DNA of 64,000 nucleotides, from positions 1,488,001 through 1,552,000 of the forward strand of contig NZ_CP182423.1 in NCBI RefSeq assembly GCF_051903075.1, given 5' to 3'. Positions 7,663-16,299 of this stretch are shown here, piece by piece (position 1 is the first letter of the stretch; each line of letters opens with the position of its first letter). The DNA comes from Embleya sp051903075 (lineage in GTDB: Bacteria; Actinomycetota; Actinomycetes; Streptomycetales; Streptomycetaceae). A program made the translations under genes and the position numbers. The notes beneath the pieces are model-generated. The model searched no databases, was not told the origin of the DNA, and saw only the letters and a list, made by a program, of their open reading frames with translations.

Positions 7663-8715
7663 GTGAGTACGTCCGACGATGTAGCGCGCGGGGTCCTGGC
7701 GGCGGTGCGGGCCGAGGACGAGGGGGCGTTCGTACGACTGGCGGAGTACCACCGCAACGATCTGCGCGTGCACTGCTATCTCATGCTCGGCTCGTTCACC
7801 GACGCCGAGGACGTCCTCGACCGGACCCTGCTGCGGGCCTGGCGGGCGCGCCGGGGGTTCACCGGGCACGCGCCGTTCCGGTCGTGGCTGTACCGGATCG
7901 CCACGAACGCGTGCCTGGACGCGCTGGCCGCCCCGGCGCAGTGCCGACGGGAGATCGCGATCGCCACGAACGGCGCGGGCGAGCCGGTGCATTCGGCCCT
8001 CGCCGAGGTCACCTGGCTCCAGCCCCTCCCGGACGAACCCGAGGGCGGGGCCGCCGCCGACCGCGACACCGTCGACCCGGCCTTCGTAGCCGTACTCCAG
8101 CACCTCCCGCCCCGCCAACGCGCCACGCTGATCCTGCGCGACGTCGTGCGCTGGCCGGCCGCGGACACCGCCGACACGCTGGGCATGAACGTCGCGGGCG
8201 TCAAAAGCGCCCTGCAACGGGCCCGACGAACCCTGCGCGAGGAACTGCCCGACCGCCACACGGCCAACGGCGACCGGCCGGCCGGCCCAGACGCCGCCGA
8301 ACGCGCCTGCCTGGAGCGCTACGTCACCGCGTCCCGCCGGGCCGACCCGGCAGCGTTGTCCGCGCTGCTGCACCCGGACGCCCGCCAGGCGATCCCCCCG
8401 GCCCGGCTCGTGTACACCGGCCGCCGCGCCATCATGGAGATGCGCCGGCCCATCCCCACCGACGCACCCGGCCACACCGAGCGCAAGGCGCTGCCGCTGT
8501 CGATGAACCGCCGACCCGCGGTGGGCCACTACGTCCGCCGCCCGGGGTTGGGCGTCTTCACCGCAACGACCCTCGACGTACTGCGCATCGACAACGGCCT
8601 GATCACCGAAATCATCACCTTCGGCCCGGAACTCCTCACCACGATCGGCCTCGGCGCAATCCCGGACATCACCCCCGACAACCACGAGCACACAACCCAC
8701 GTCGCCGGCCCCTGA
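7663..8715 (+). CDS. ECF sigma factor with C-terminal SnoaL-like domain
   Basis: About 350 residues. Region sigma2 (EYHRNDLRVHCYLMLGSFTD, then RTLLRAWRAR) is followed by the linker WLQPLPDEP typical of the SigG/TIGR02960-like actinobacterial group, and by sigma4 (LPPRQRATLILRDVV, then AADTADTLGMNVAGVKSALQ). From about residue 210 an NTF2/SnoaL-like domain (YVTASRRADPAALSALLHPD) replaces a separate anti-sigma factor; in related ECF groups such a tail modulates activity in cis. Start GTG 7663 is the first codon that fits the family N-terminus (MSTSDDVARGVL); its ribosome site is weak. No anti-sigma gene is adjacent. Confidence 0.88.
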   Translation: MSTSDDVARGVLAAVRAEDEGAFVRLAEYHRNDLRVHCYLMLGSFTDAEDVLDRTLLRAWRARRGFTGHAPFRSWLYRIATNACLDALAAPAQCRREIAIATNGAGEPVHSALAEVTWLQPLPDEPEGGAAADRDTVDPAFVAVLQHLPPRQRATLILRDVVRWPAADTADTLGMNVAGVKSALQRARRTLREELPDRHTANGDRPAGPDAAERACLERYVTASRRADPAALSALLHPDARQAIPPARLVYTGRRAIMEMRRPIPTDAPGHTERKALPLSMNRRPAVGHYVRRPGLGVFTATTLDVLRIDNGLITEIITFGPELLTTIGLGAIPDITPDNHEHTTHVAGP

Positions 8716-8824
8716 GCCGACCCACGCAAGAAGGCGGCCACCCACCGAGATCGGCGCCCGCCAACCCCTCACCGCCCGGCAACCGGCCCGCCGTCGCCGC
8801 CGCCCGGGGCGGGCGGCTCGGGTG

Positions 8825-9469
8825 TCAGGGCAGGCGTTGGGCGATGCCGTCCAGGAAGACGTCCAGGCCGTAGGCGAAGCGCTCCGCCGGGTCGGCGCCG
8901 ACCAGTGCCGACATCGCCTTCTCGAACGTGGCGGACTCCTCGGGCCCCGCGGCGGCCCGGCGCGTGGCCCAGTCGTCGGATTCGGCCAGGCGGGACTGGG
9001 CCTGCTCCTCGATGGTGTGGCCGAGGACGTAGTAGAACATCGCGAACGTGATCCACCCGGCCTGTTCCGGGGCGAGGCCCGCGCGGCACAGCACCTCCAC
9101 CGCCATTCGGCCGGTGGCGTTGGTGTTGGCGTCCGGCACGTAGGTGCCCGCGACCACCCGCGCGCCGTCCCGCCGGGAAAGCAGCGCGCCGCGCAACCGG
9201 TCGCCGAGCAGCCGCAGTTGCTCGTCCCAGGGCGCCTCGGGCAGCGGCGCCGCGACACCTTCGAGCAGTTGCTCCGCCATCGCGTCGAGCAGCGCCTCCT
9301 TGCTCGGGAAGTGCCGGTACATCGCGCCCGCCCGCACATTCAGCGCGGTGCCGAGTTTGCGCATGGTGAGGCCGTCCAGCCCCTCGGCGTCGAGCAGGTC
9401 GAGCGCGCCCTTGACCACATCCGGCCGTCGCAACATCGAGAACTCCCGCTTCCGTGCCGTTGACAGCAC
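8825..9469 (-). CDS. TetR-family repressor (TetR_C type)
   Basis: About 214 residues with the helix-turn-helix LTMRKLGTALNVRAGAMYRHF near the N-terminus and a C-terminal helical domain like that of drug-responsive TetR repressors (ARVVAGTYVPDANTNATG, then AMFYYVLGHTIEEQ). It is divergent from an MFS exporter gene across a 105-bp region packed with palindromes. The start was set at GTG 9469 because a frame extending to 9511 would run into the operator; ATG 9436 is also possible. Expected role: drug-relieved repressor of the exporter and of itself. Confidence 0.9.
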   Translation of the reverse strand: MLSTARKREFSMLRRPDVVKGALDLLDAEGLDGLTMRKLGTALNVRAGAMYRHFPSKEALLDAMAEQLLEGVAAPLPEAPWDEQLRLLGDRLRGALLSRRDGARVVAGTYVPDANTNATGRMAVEVLCRAGLAPEQAGWITFAMFYYVLGHTIEEQAQSRLAESDDWATRRAAAGPEESATFEKAMSALVGADPAERFAYGLDVFLDGIAQRLP

Positions 9470-9487
9470 TCGTGATCCGATCCTAAC

Positions 9488-9520
9488 GTGAACAACGTTC
9501 ACCGTGAACATCGTTCACGG
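9488..9520. promoter_or_regulatory. TetR operator, overlapping dyads
   Basis: Two abutting palindromes are visible: GTGAAC-AAC-GTTCAC (9488-9502) and CCGTGAAC-ATC-GTTCACGG (9502-9520), followed by a further half-site GGTGAAC. They sit between the divergent TetR and MFS genes, so repressor bound here could block both promoters. Confidence 0.8.
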
Positions 9521-9574
9521 TGAACGGCGTTTCCATCTGCCTCCATGCTATCCACCACCTCCCAGGAGCCCCCC

Positions 9575-11020
9575 ATGGCGAACAGTCCCGGTCGACCGGA
9601 CGCCGCGCCCCCGCTCGCGAAACCCGCCCCGCGCCCGACCCGCCCGGCCCGGCGCGACGTGATCGCCCTGGTCGCCTGCGTGGCGCAGTTCATGGTCGTG
9701 CTCGACTCGACCATCGTCACCGTGGCCCTGCCGGACCTGCGGGCCTCGCTCGACCTGAGCGACACCGGGCAGCAGTGGGTGGTCAACGCCTACCTGATCA
9801 CCCTCGGCGGCCTGCTCGTGGTCGCCGCCCGCGCGGGCGACCTGTTCGGCCGCAAGAGGATGTTCCAGACCGGCCTGCTGATCTTCACCGCCGCCGGCGT
9901 ACTCGGCGGCGTCGCGCAGGACACCACAACCCTCCTGGTCGCCCGGGTCGCCCAGGGGCTCGGCGCCGCCGCGCTGGCCTCGAACGGCCTGAGCCTGATC
10001 GCCGCCGGCTATGCCCACGACCCGATCCGCCGTGGCCGGGCGCTGACCCTGTGGAGCCTGACGGGGGGTGTCGCCGCCGCGGCCGGACTGGTCCTGGGCG
10101 GCGTGCTGACCCAGCAGTTCGGCTGGCGCTGGGTCTTCCTGGTCAACGCCCCCGTCGGCATCGCGCTGCTGCTCACCGCCGGCCTCGGGCTCGCGCCCAC
10201 CCCGGCGGCCGATCCCGGCGAGCGGCGCCGGATCGACGTCGGCGGGGCGCTCGCCGTCACCGGCGCCACCGGCCTGTTCGGCTACGCCGTCTCCCGTACC
10301 ACCACCCACGCGTGGACCTCGCCGGGCGTCCTGGGCACGTTCGCCGGCGCCGCGCTGTGCGCCGTCGCGTTCGTCCTGATCGAACGCACCGCGGCCCGCC
10401 CCCTGGTGCCGCTGAAGATGTGGCGGCTGCCCGCGCTGCGCTTCGGCAACCTGATGATGCTCGTGCTGGGCTCCGCGATGACGGCCACGCTCTATTTCAT
10501 GTCCCTCTACCTCCAGGGCATCCTCGGCTACGGGGCGCTGCGCGCGGGTGGGGCGATGGTGCCGCTGACCGTGACGATGCTCGCCGCCGGGATGGCCGCG
10601 CATCGCCTGATCGCCGTGCTCGGCCCGCGCGCGCTGCTGGCCGGCGGTGCGGTGACGGCGGCCGTGGGTGTGCTGTTCCTGGCCTGGCTCCCGGCCGACG
10701 GCGGCTTCCCGGTGCGCTTCGTGATCGGCTCGGTCGTGGCCGGTGCCGGGGTGGGCCTGATGTTGCTGCCGGTCACCGTCGCCGCGACGGCCGGTATCGA
10801 GGCCCGCGACGCGGGCGCCGCGTCCGGCCTGCTCAACACCGCCCGCCAACTCGGCGGCGCGCTCGGCCTGGCCGTACTGGTGACCGTCGCCGCCCAGGAC
10901 TCCGCGACCGACCCGGCCGCCGTGCTGGACGGCTACCACACCGCATTCGCGGTCGACGGCTTCCTCATCCTGCTCGTCGTCCCGCTGGCCCTGCTCCTGC
11001 CCCGCCCCCCGCGTCCCTGA
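9575..11020 (+). CDS. MFS drug exporter, DHA2 (14-helix) type
   Basis: Proton-driven multidrug exporter of 481 residues. The DHA2 signatures are present: motif D1 near helix 1 (FMVVLDSTIVTVALP), motif A in loop 2-3 (GDLFGRKRMF) and motif C-like glycines in helix 5 (GGVAAAAGLVLGG), with about 14 hydrophobic segments in all. Start ATG 9575 has AGGAG at 9564-9568; an earlier ATG at 9545 lacks a ribosome site. It is divergently paired with the TetR gene at 8825-9469 and probably controlled by it through the dyads between them. Substrate unknown. Confidence 0.93.
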   Translation: MANSPGRPDAAPPLAKPAPRPTRPARRDVIALVACVAQFMVVLDSTIVTVALPDLRASLDLSDTGQQWVVNAYLITLGGLLVVAARAGDLFGRKRMFQTGLLIFTAAGVLGGVAQDTTTLLVARVAQGLGAAALASNGLSLIAAGYAHDPIRRGRALTLWSLTGGVAAAAGLVLGGVLTQQFGWRWVFLVNAPVGIALLLTAGLGLAPTPAADPGERRRIDVGGALAVTGATGLFGYAVSRTTTHAWTSPGVLGTFAGAALCAVAFVLIERTAARPLVPLKMWRLPALRFGNLMMLVLGSAMTATLYFMSLYLQGILGYGALRAGGAMVPLTVTMLAAGMAAHRLIAVLGPRALLAGGAVTAAVGVLFLAWLPADGGFPVRFVIGSVVAGAGVGLMLLPVTVAATAGIEARDAGAASGLLNTARQLGGALGLAVLVTVAAQDSATDPAAVLDGYHTAFAVDGFLILLVVPLALLLPRPPRP

Positions 11021-11172
11021 CGCCCGAAGTCGTCCTCCCCGCCGGGGTCACACCCGCGCCGCCACGTCACCCGGATCGCACCGGTCGGCCCCGCGCCCGG
11101 TCCGAGTCCCGGTGGCCGGCCCGGCCCGGCGGGGAGGGCCCGTACGTGGCGCGACGGCGGTACCGCCACCCG

Positions 11173-12615
11173 CTACGGCAGGGCCGCCACCGGCTCCGCC
11201 GCGCCCGGGTCGGGGCCGCTCGCCCGGCGCGGCGCGGCGGCGGCCAGCGCGGTGATCCGGGCGTGCAGGTCGGGCACACACGACTCGGCGGCGGGGTCCA
11301 GGAGGGCGCTGCGCAACACCCGCGTGCGGTTGCGGTCGGCGACGGCCCGGGGGTGGCGGCGCAGGAAGTCCAGGACCCGCACCGAGAGCGTGCTCAGGTG
11401 GCTCGGGTGCGCGAGGGGTTCGGCACCGGCGGTGCCGGCCCGCAGGATGTGCCCGCTGGAAGCCTCCACCCAAGACATCCGGGGGTGCCGCTCGCCGGTG
11501 AGCGCCAGATAGGTCAGGATGTCCAGCTCGGGTCGCTGGAAGAGCATCAACTCCGATTCGCCCTCGATCAGTTCGCACCATTGCCGGGTACCGCGCAGGC
11601 CCGCCGCGAGCCCCGAGCCGACCCCCTCGGGGGTGAGCGGGAGGGCGCGCAGGGTCAACCACAGGGCCGCGGCGAGGGCACCGGAGCGGGCGCGGTCCAG
11701 GCCGAGTTCGCCCGGACGCAGCACGTCGGCGGAGAAGTCGCCCGCCCGGGGATCCCGCCGCCCGCAGGCCCCGTTCACCGGCTCGCGGAACAACACCGCA
11801 CCGCAGCCGGAGGGGTACAGACCGATCCGATGCGGATCGACGACCACCGAGTCGCACTCGGCGAGCGCGCGCAGATGCCGGGCCGCGGGCGTCGCGCTCA
11901 GCTCGTCCGCGTCCACGAGCAGCGTGAAGAAGCCGCCGTAGGCGGCGTCCGCGTGCACCCGCACCCCGCGTTCCCGGCACAGCGGCAGGATGTCGGCGAT
12001 CGGGTCGACCGCGCCCAGCGTGGTGGTGCCGGCACTGACCACGACGGTGCCGACCCGCTCCCGACGCAGTTCCCGCGCCAGCGCGTCGGGGTCCATCCGC
12101 CCGGCCGCGTCGGTCGGCACGGGGTACGCGGGGGTGCGCAGCACAGCGCACATGTGTTCGTGCGCGGGGTACATGTCGGCGCCGTGCGCGATGCCGAGGT
12201 CGGGGTGCGCCTCGCGGGCCGCCCACAGCGCCTCCAGGTTGGCCACGGTCCCGCCGGAGGTGAGGTGCCCGTGGGCGATGGGCAGCCCGAGCATCGCGGC
12301 GAGGTCGGCGATCACCTCCTCCTCCAACGCGACCGCGGCCGGGTCGCCGTCGAACACCCGGTCCTCGGGCCCGGCCAGCGAGGTGGCGAGCCGACCGGCG
12401 ACCGCGGCCCGGTGCGGCGGCCTGACCAGGTGCCCGGCGTACGCGCGGTGCGGGAACGGCCGGCCGCCGCGCAGATGTTCGGCCAGCGCGGCCAGGTGCG
12501 CCTCGAACCGGTCACCGGCGCGCTCGCCGCCCCCCTCGGGCGGGGCCTCCCGATGGGCGTCGGCCCACGCGGACACGGTGTCGAACGCCTCGGTCAGCCG
12601 GCGACGGGTGTCCAT
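11173..12615 (-). CDS. PLP-dependent decarboxylase homologue lacking the catalytic lysine
   Basis: A 480-residue fold-type-I, group II decarboxylase relative (glutamate/tyrosine/aromatic amino acid decarboxylase family). The phosphate and ring-binding segments are recognisable: HGHLTSGGTVANLEAL, VSAGTTTLGAVDP and VHADAAYGGF, the last giving the Asp that contacts the pyridine nitrogen. The Schiff-base motif, normally DPHK, reads VVVDPHRIGLYPSGCG, so residue 263 is Arg (CGG, 11827-11829) instead of Lys. The rest of the reading frame is intact. ATG 12615 has GGAGG upstream. A LysR gene is divergent at 12836. It may be non-catalytic or do altered chemistry; substrate unknown. Confidence 0.85.
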   Translation of the reverse strand: MDTRRRLTEAFDTVSAWADAHREAPPEGGGERAGDRFEAHLAALAEHLRGGRPFPHRAYAGHLVRPPHRAAVAGRLATSLAGPEDRVFDGDPAAVALEEEVIADLAAMLGLPIAHGHLTSGGTVANLEALWAAREAHPDLGIAHGADMYPAHEHMCAVLRTPAYPVPTDAAGRMDPDALARELRRERVGTVVVSAGTTTLGAVDPIADILPLCRERGVRVHADAAYGGFFTLLVDADELSATPAARHLRALAECDSVVVDPHRIGLYPSGCGAVLFREPVNGACGRRDPRAGDFSADVLRPGELGLDRARSGALAAALWLTLRALPLTPEGVGSGLAAGLRGTRQWCELIEGESELMLFQRPELDILTYLALTGERHPRMSWVEASSGHILRAGTAGAEPLAHPSHLSTLSVRVLDFLRRHPRAVADRNRTRVLRSALLDPAAESCVPDLHARITALAAAAPRRASGPDPGAAEPVAALP

Positions 12616-12835
12616 GGTGTGCCTCCGGATACGACGGCCGGCGCCCGCTTCACCCTGCGGACGCCCGGCGATTGCGCGTGCGGACGGGTGCGGAGAGTTC
12701 CCGACCGGGCGGCGATCATGCCCGTCCCTGCGGCATCCGTGTGACCGCGCCGCCCGGCGCCCGGGCCGCCCGGGCCGCCCGGGTTCGTACACTCGTCGAC
12801 GATCACGAACGACGCGCGGTGCGGAGGCACGGGGC

Positions 12836-13753
12836 ATGGAGCTGCGCCAGATCCGGTACTTCGTGGCGGTGGCCGAGGAGTTGCACTTCGGGCGGGCCGC
12901 CGAGCGACTGCACATCGTGCAGCCCACGGTCAGCCAGCAGATCCGGCGCCTGGAGCGCGAGTTGGCGGTGACCCTGTTCGACCGCAGCACGCGCAGTGTC
13001 ACACTCACCGCGGCGGGCGACGCGTTCCTGCCGCACGCCCGCGCGCTGCTCGCCGCCGAACGCGCGGGCCTGGCCGCGATGGCCGCCTTGCGTGCCGAGG
13101 AGGCCGCGGTCCTGCGCCTGGGCACCAACGTCGGGCTGGGCACCCGGCTGGATCGGCTGTTGGCGGCCCTGGCCGAGGGCGCCCCGCAGACCGGCGTGGA
13201 ACTGGTCAGCCTGCCACCGGCCGACCGGCTGCGCCGGGTGCGCGAGGGCACGCTGGACGCGGCGCTGGTACGCGGGGTGGACCGGGCGCCGGACCTGGAC
13301 TTGGTGCCGGTGTGGCGCGACCCGCTCGTGGTCGCGCTGCCCGCCGCGCATCCGCTGGCCGATCGTGCCGAGGTCGCGCTCGCGGACCTGGCCGCGCTGC
13401 CGCTGCGCATCGTCCCCCGCGAGCACAATCCGCACCTGGTCGACCTGCTCGTCGGCGCGTGTCGGGCGGCCGGGTTCGAGCCGGTGGTGGGCCGTACGTT
13501 CACCACCGACCAGGACACCCTCGCCGCGATCGGCGCGGGGCCGCCGACGTGGACGGTCTTCTACGCGAGCAAGGCCGCGATCCTGTCCACCACCCGCACC
13601 GTCTTCCGCCCGTTCGCCGCCCCTGTCCCGACGATGCAGACGTACCTGGCGATCCGCCCCGACGCCCCCGCCCGCCGCCTCGCCGCGCTCCTGGACGCGT
13701 GCCGGGCCCAGGACGAGGACCCGCCCACGCCCGGTACTCATCACGATTCGTGA
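12836..13753 (+). CDS. LysR-family transcriptional regulator
   Basis: A 305-residue LysR protein with an N-terminal winged helix (LRQIRYFVAVAEELHFGRAA, then LHIVQPTVSQQIRRLE) and a periplasmic-binding-protein-like effector domain from about residue 90 (LRLGTNVGLGTRLDRLLAAL). ATG 12836 has GGAGG at 12823-12827. It is divergent from the decarboxylase-like gene (220 bp apart), the classical layout in which a LysR protein activates its neighbour in response to a small molecule related to the pathway. A tautomerase gene lies 112 bp downstream on the same strand. Confidence 0.93.
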   Translation: MELRQIRYFVAVAEELHFGRAAERLHIVQPTVSQQIRRLERELAVTLFDRSTRSVTLTAAGDAFLPHARALLAAERAGLAAMAALRAEEAAVLRLGTNVGLGTRLDRLLAALAEGAPQTGVELVSLPPADRLRRVREGTLDAALVRGVDRAPDLDLVPVWRDPLVVALPAAHPLADRAEVALADLAALPLRIVPREHNPHLVDLLVGACRAAGFEPVVGRTFTTDQDTLAAIGAGPPTWTVFYASKAAILSTTRTVFRPFAAPVPTMQTYLAIRPDAPARRLAALLDACRAQDEDPPTPGTHHDS

Positions 13754-13865
13754 TCACTGTCGGTGCCGATTGCCCCTGGGTCCGCGCCACGACCTGCGAT
13801 GGAGTGGTCCCACGCCGCACAGCGGCCCGGAATCACCGGGCGGCGGCGCACCGAAGGAGGCCGTC

Positions 13866-14048
13866 GTGCCCGTCATCACCGTCCAGCAGGGCCCGCGCAG
13901 CGTCGAACTCAAGCGCGACCTGGTCCGCCGGCTCACCGACGCCATGGTCGAGGCGTACGAGATCCCGGCCGAGGCGGTCCAGGTCTGGATCCACGAGACG
14001 CCTACGGACAGCTGGGGCGCCGCGGGAACCCTCACCGCCGACAAGTAG
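13866..14048 (+). CDS. 4-oxalocrotonate tautomerase-family protein
   Basis: A 60-residue protein of the small tautomerase superfamily. After removal of the initiator residue Pro becomes residue 1 (M-P-V-I-T), the catalytic general base of this family; the helix LKRDLVRRLTDAMVEAY and the strand VQVWIHETP follow the family pattern. GTG 13866 is preceded by AAGGAGG at 13854-13860. These enzymes act on enol/keto isomers in aromatic degradation, but no ring-cleavage genes are nearby, so the substrate is open. It may be co-transcribed with the LysR gene. Confidence 0.88.
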   Translation: MPVITVQQGPRSVELKRDLVRRLTDAMVEAYEIPAEAVQVWIHETPTDSWGAAGTLTADK

Positions 14049-14074
14049 CGCCGAGAAGGGCCCCGAAGCGCCTG

Positions 14075-14190
14075 TCAGCGCCCGCCGTCGAGGATCAGTC
14101 GGTCGGGCGGTTCGATCAGCGGGCGCAGGTCGACGAGGGACTGGTTGGCGACGAACAGAGATGCCACGGGTGCGGTACGGGATGCCGACA
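14075..14190 (-). pseudogene. Relic of an amidohydrolase C-terminus
   Basis: Upstream of a TGA at 14077-14075 the minus strand reads VANQSLVDLRPLIEPPDRLI, then LDGGR. This matches the usual last strand of amidohydrolases (ADL.VVDGDPLADLR..., ending ILDGR). No start or upstream domain is found, and plus-strand sequence before 14304 is otherwise empty. It is read as a decayed gene end; the homology is by eye only. Confidence 0.4.
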
Positions 14191-14303
14191 GCGGAAAGCG
14201 GTGATTAGTCTGAAATGCGGACCTGTTTCGAGGCCCGCTCGCAAACCCTCCGTGTCCGTGCGTCGACGACGCCGGTCGCAGCCCTGCGAGGAGTGGAGTT
14301 CCC

Positions 14304-14711
14304 GTGGACGACTATCCGCTGCTGAACGTGTTCTGGACGATGATGTGGCTCTTCCTCTGGGTGCTGTGGTTCTTCCTGCTGTTCAAGGTGATCACCGACA
14401 TCTTCCGCAGCCACGACCTCGGCGGCTGGGGCAAGGCCGGTTGGCTCGTGTTCACGATCGTTCTGCCCTATCTGGGCGTACTGGTCTATCTGATCGTGCG
14501 CGGCCGGTCGATGAGCCGGCGCGACCTGGCCCAGGCGAAGGAGAACGACGCGGCGGTCCGGGCGTACATCCGCGACGCGGCCGGCTCCGAGGGCGAGACG
14601 AACCGGGGCGCCAGTCCGGTCGAACAGCTCGACAAACTCGCCGCTCTGCGCAACAACGGCGCCATCTCCGAGGAGGAGTTCCAGCAGGCGAAGCAGAAGG
14701 TGCTCGGCTGA
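14304..14711 (+). CDS. SHOCT-domain membrane protein (PLDc_N type)
   Basis: A 135-residue protein with two membrane helices (about 8-32, WLFLWVLWFFLLFKV, and about 48-70, GWLVFTIVLPYLGVLVYLIV) matching the PLDc_N (phospholipase D nuclease N-terminal) module, a charged linker, and a C-terminal SHOCT domain (LDKLAALRNNGAISEEEFQQ) in which the short helices form an oligomerisation or regulatory module. GTG 14304 has GAGGAGTGG just upstream. Such proteins are common in actinomycetes and mostly uncharacterised. Confidence 0.85.
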   Translation: MDDYPLLNVFWTMMWLFLWVLWFFLLFKVITDIFRSHDLGGWGKAGWLVFTIVLPYLGVLVYLIVRGRSMSRRDLAQAKENDAAVRAYIRDAAGSEGETNRGASPVEQLDKLAALRNNGAISEEEFQQAKQKVLG

Positions 14712-14777
14712 GCCACGCCGGGCGCGCGTCGGCGCGCCCGGGCCCGCCCCCGACGGACCCGAAGGAATCACTCCGAG

Positions 14778-16214
14778 GTGCGGCAGCGGTCACCGTGTGT
14801 ACTCATGGACGGGCATGGCCGTTCCGCTGCCGCCACCCCCGGAGTGACCTTGAGTACCCCACCCGAGCCACCACCGGATCCACCCGACCGGGCGCCGCCC
14901 GCGCCCGCGACGCGGGGGTTGCCCGTTCTGCGACCCGGCTATCTGCGACTGCTGCTGGTCGCCGCCATCGTGGGTGTTCCCGTCTCGCTGGCCGCCTTCG
15001 GCTTCGTCGCGCTCGAACACGCGATGCAGAAGGGCCTGTGGGAGCACCTGCCGCACCAGATGGGCTACTCCGTCGCGCCGTGGTGGTGGCCGCTGCCCCT
15101 GCTCCCCCTGGCCGGTCTGGTCGTGGCCGGGGTCGCCGCCCGGCTGCCCGGCGCCGGCGGGCATCTGCCCGTGAACGGGCTCGGCGGCCCGCCCATCCTG
15201 CCGTCGGCGCTGCCCGGCGTGGTCGTCGCGGCACTGGCGAGCCTGTCGTTCGGCGCGGTCCTGGGCCCGGAGGGCCCGCTGATGGCGATCGGCAGCGCCC
15301 TCGCGTTGTCCGCCGTACGCAGCGCCCGGCGCGCCGCCGCGCCCGAGATGGTCGCGGTGCTCGCGGCGGCCGGGTCCGCCGCCGCGATCGCCACCGTGTT
15401 CGGCAGCCCGCTGGTCGCGGCCGTACTGCTCATCGAGGCGGCGGGGTTCGGCGGTCCCCGGCTGATCGCGCTGATCCTGCCGTGTCTGCTGGCGAGCGGC
15501 GTCGGGGCGGTGGTGTTCACCGGGTTCGGCGCGTGGAGCGGCCTGGCCACGGGCGGGTTGGCGCTGCCCTCGTTGCCGCCGAGCAGTTCGTTGCGGGCGG
15601 GCGATTTCCTGTGGGGCGTGCCGTTGGCGGCCGTGATCGGCTGCGGGGTGGTGCTGCTGATGACGCTCGGTCGCCGCGTCGCCGACTGGACCGCGCCGCA
15701 CCCGACCCGCCGGATCGTGGCGTGCGCGATCGTGGTCGGCGCGCTGGTGGCCGGATACGCGGCGAGCACGGGCCGCTCGCCCGAGGAGGCGGCACTCTCC
15801 GGCCAGTCGACGCTGGCCACGCTGGCGGCGAACCCGCATTCGTGGGCGACGTCCGCACTGTTCATGCTCGTCCTGTGCAAGGGGCTCGCCTGGTCCGTCT
15901 CGCTCGGCTCGCTACGCGGCGGGCCGATCTTCCCGGTGCTGCTGCTCGGCGCGGCCACCGCGCTGTTGTGCCAGGACCTTCCCGGCTTCGGCACGCTGCC
16001 GGGGCTCGCGGTGGGTCTGGCGGCGGCGGGCTCGGCCACGCTGCGGCTGCCGGTCTCGGCGACCGTGCTCGCCGTACTGCTGCTCGGCGATCACGGCACG
16101 GACCAGGTGCCGGTCCTGGTCGTCGCGTCGGTCGTGGCCTTCGTCGTCGGCGAACTGACCCGCGCCCGGTGGGCGCCCCGCCCGCCCGATCCGGCGCCGG
16201 CCGACCCGTCCTGA
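14778..16214 (+). CDS. ClC-family chloride channel/antiporter
   Basis: Membrane protein of 450-480 residues with about ten to twelve hydrophobic helices. The family's central motif is present as FGAVLGPEGPLMAIGS (standard GxxxGPEGP), and the later filter region appears as SLRGGPIFPVLLLGA (standard GxFxP, here GPIFP). The N-terminus is a Pro-rich cytoplasmic tail. The start is uncertain: GTG 14778 (AAGGA 11 nt upstream), ATG 14805, or TTG 14850 with GGAG at 14841-14844 five bases upstream, which is the best-spaced ribosome site. A K+ channel gene follows 85 bp later, so both may serve ion homeostasis. Confidence 0.9.
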   Translation: MRQRSPCVLMDGHGRSAAATPGVTLSTPPEPPPDPPDRAPPAPATRGLPVLRPGYLRLLLVAAIVGVPVSLAAFGFVALEHAMQKGLWEHLPHQMGYSVAPWWWPLPLLPLAGLVVAGVAARLPGAGGHLPVNGLGGPPILPSALPGVVVAALASLSFGAVLGPEGPLMAIGSALALSAVRSARRAAAPEMVAVLAAAGSAAAIATVFGSPLVAAVLLIEAAGFGGPRLIALILPCLLASGVGAVVFTGFGAWSGLATGGLALPSLPPSSSLRAGDFLWGVPLAAVIGCGVVLLMTLGRRVADWTAPHPTRRIVACAIVVGALVAGYAASTGRSPEEAALSGQSTLATLAANPHSWATSALFMLVLCKGLAWSVSLGSLRGGPIFPVLLLGAATALLCQDLPGFGTLPGLAVGLAAAGSATLRLPVSATVLAVLLLGDHGTDQVPVLVVASVVAFVVGELTRARWAPRPPDPAPADPS

Positions 16215-16299
16215 CCCGCGACACGCAGCGTTTTGCTCTGATATATCCCAAAGGCCCATCTAGAGTGTGCCGCGAGGAGGAGCCCCGAGGAGGCGGATC

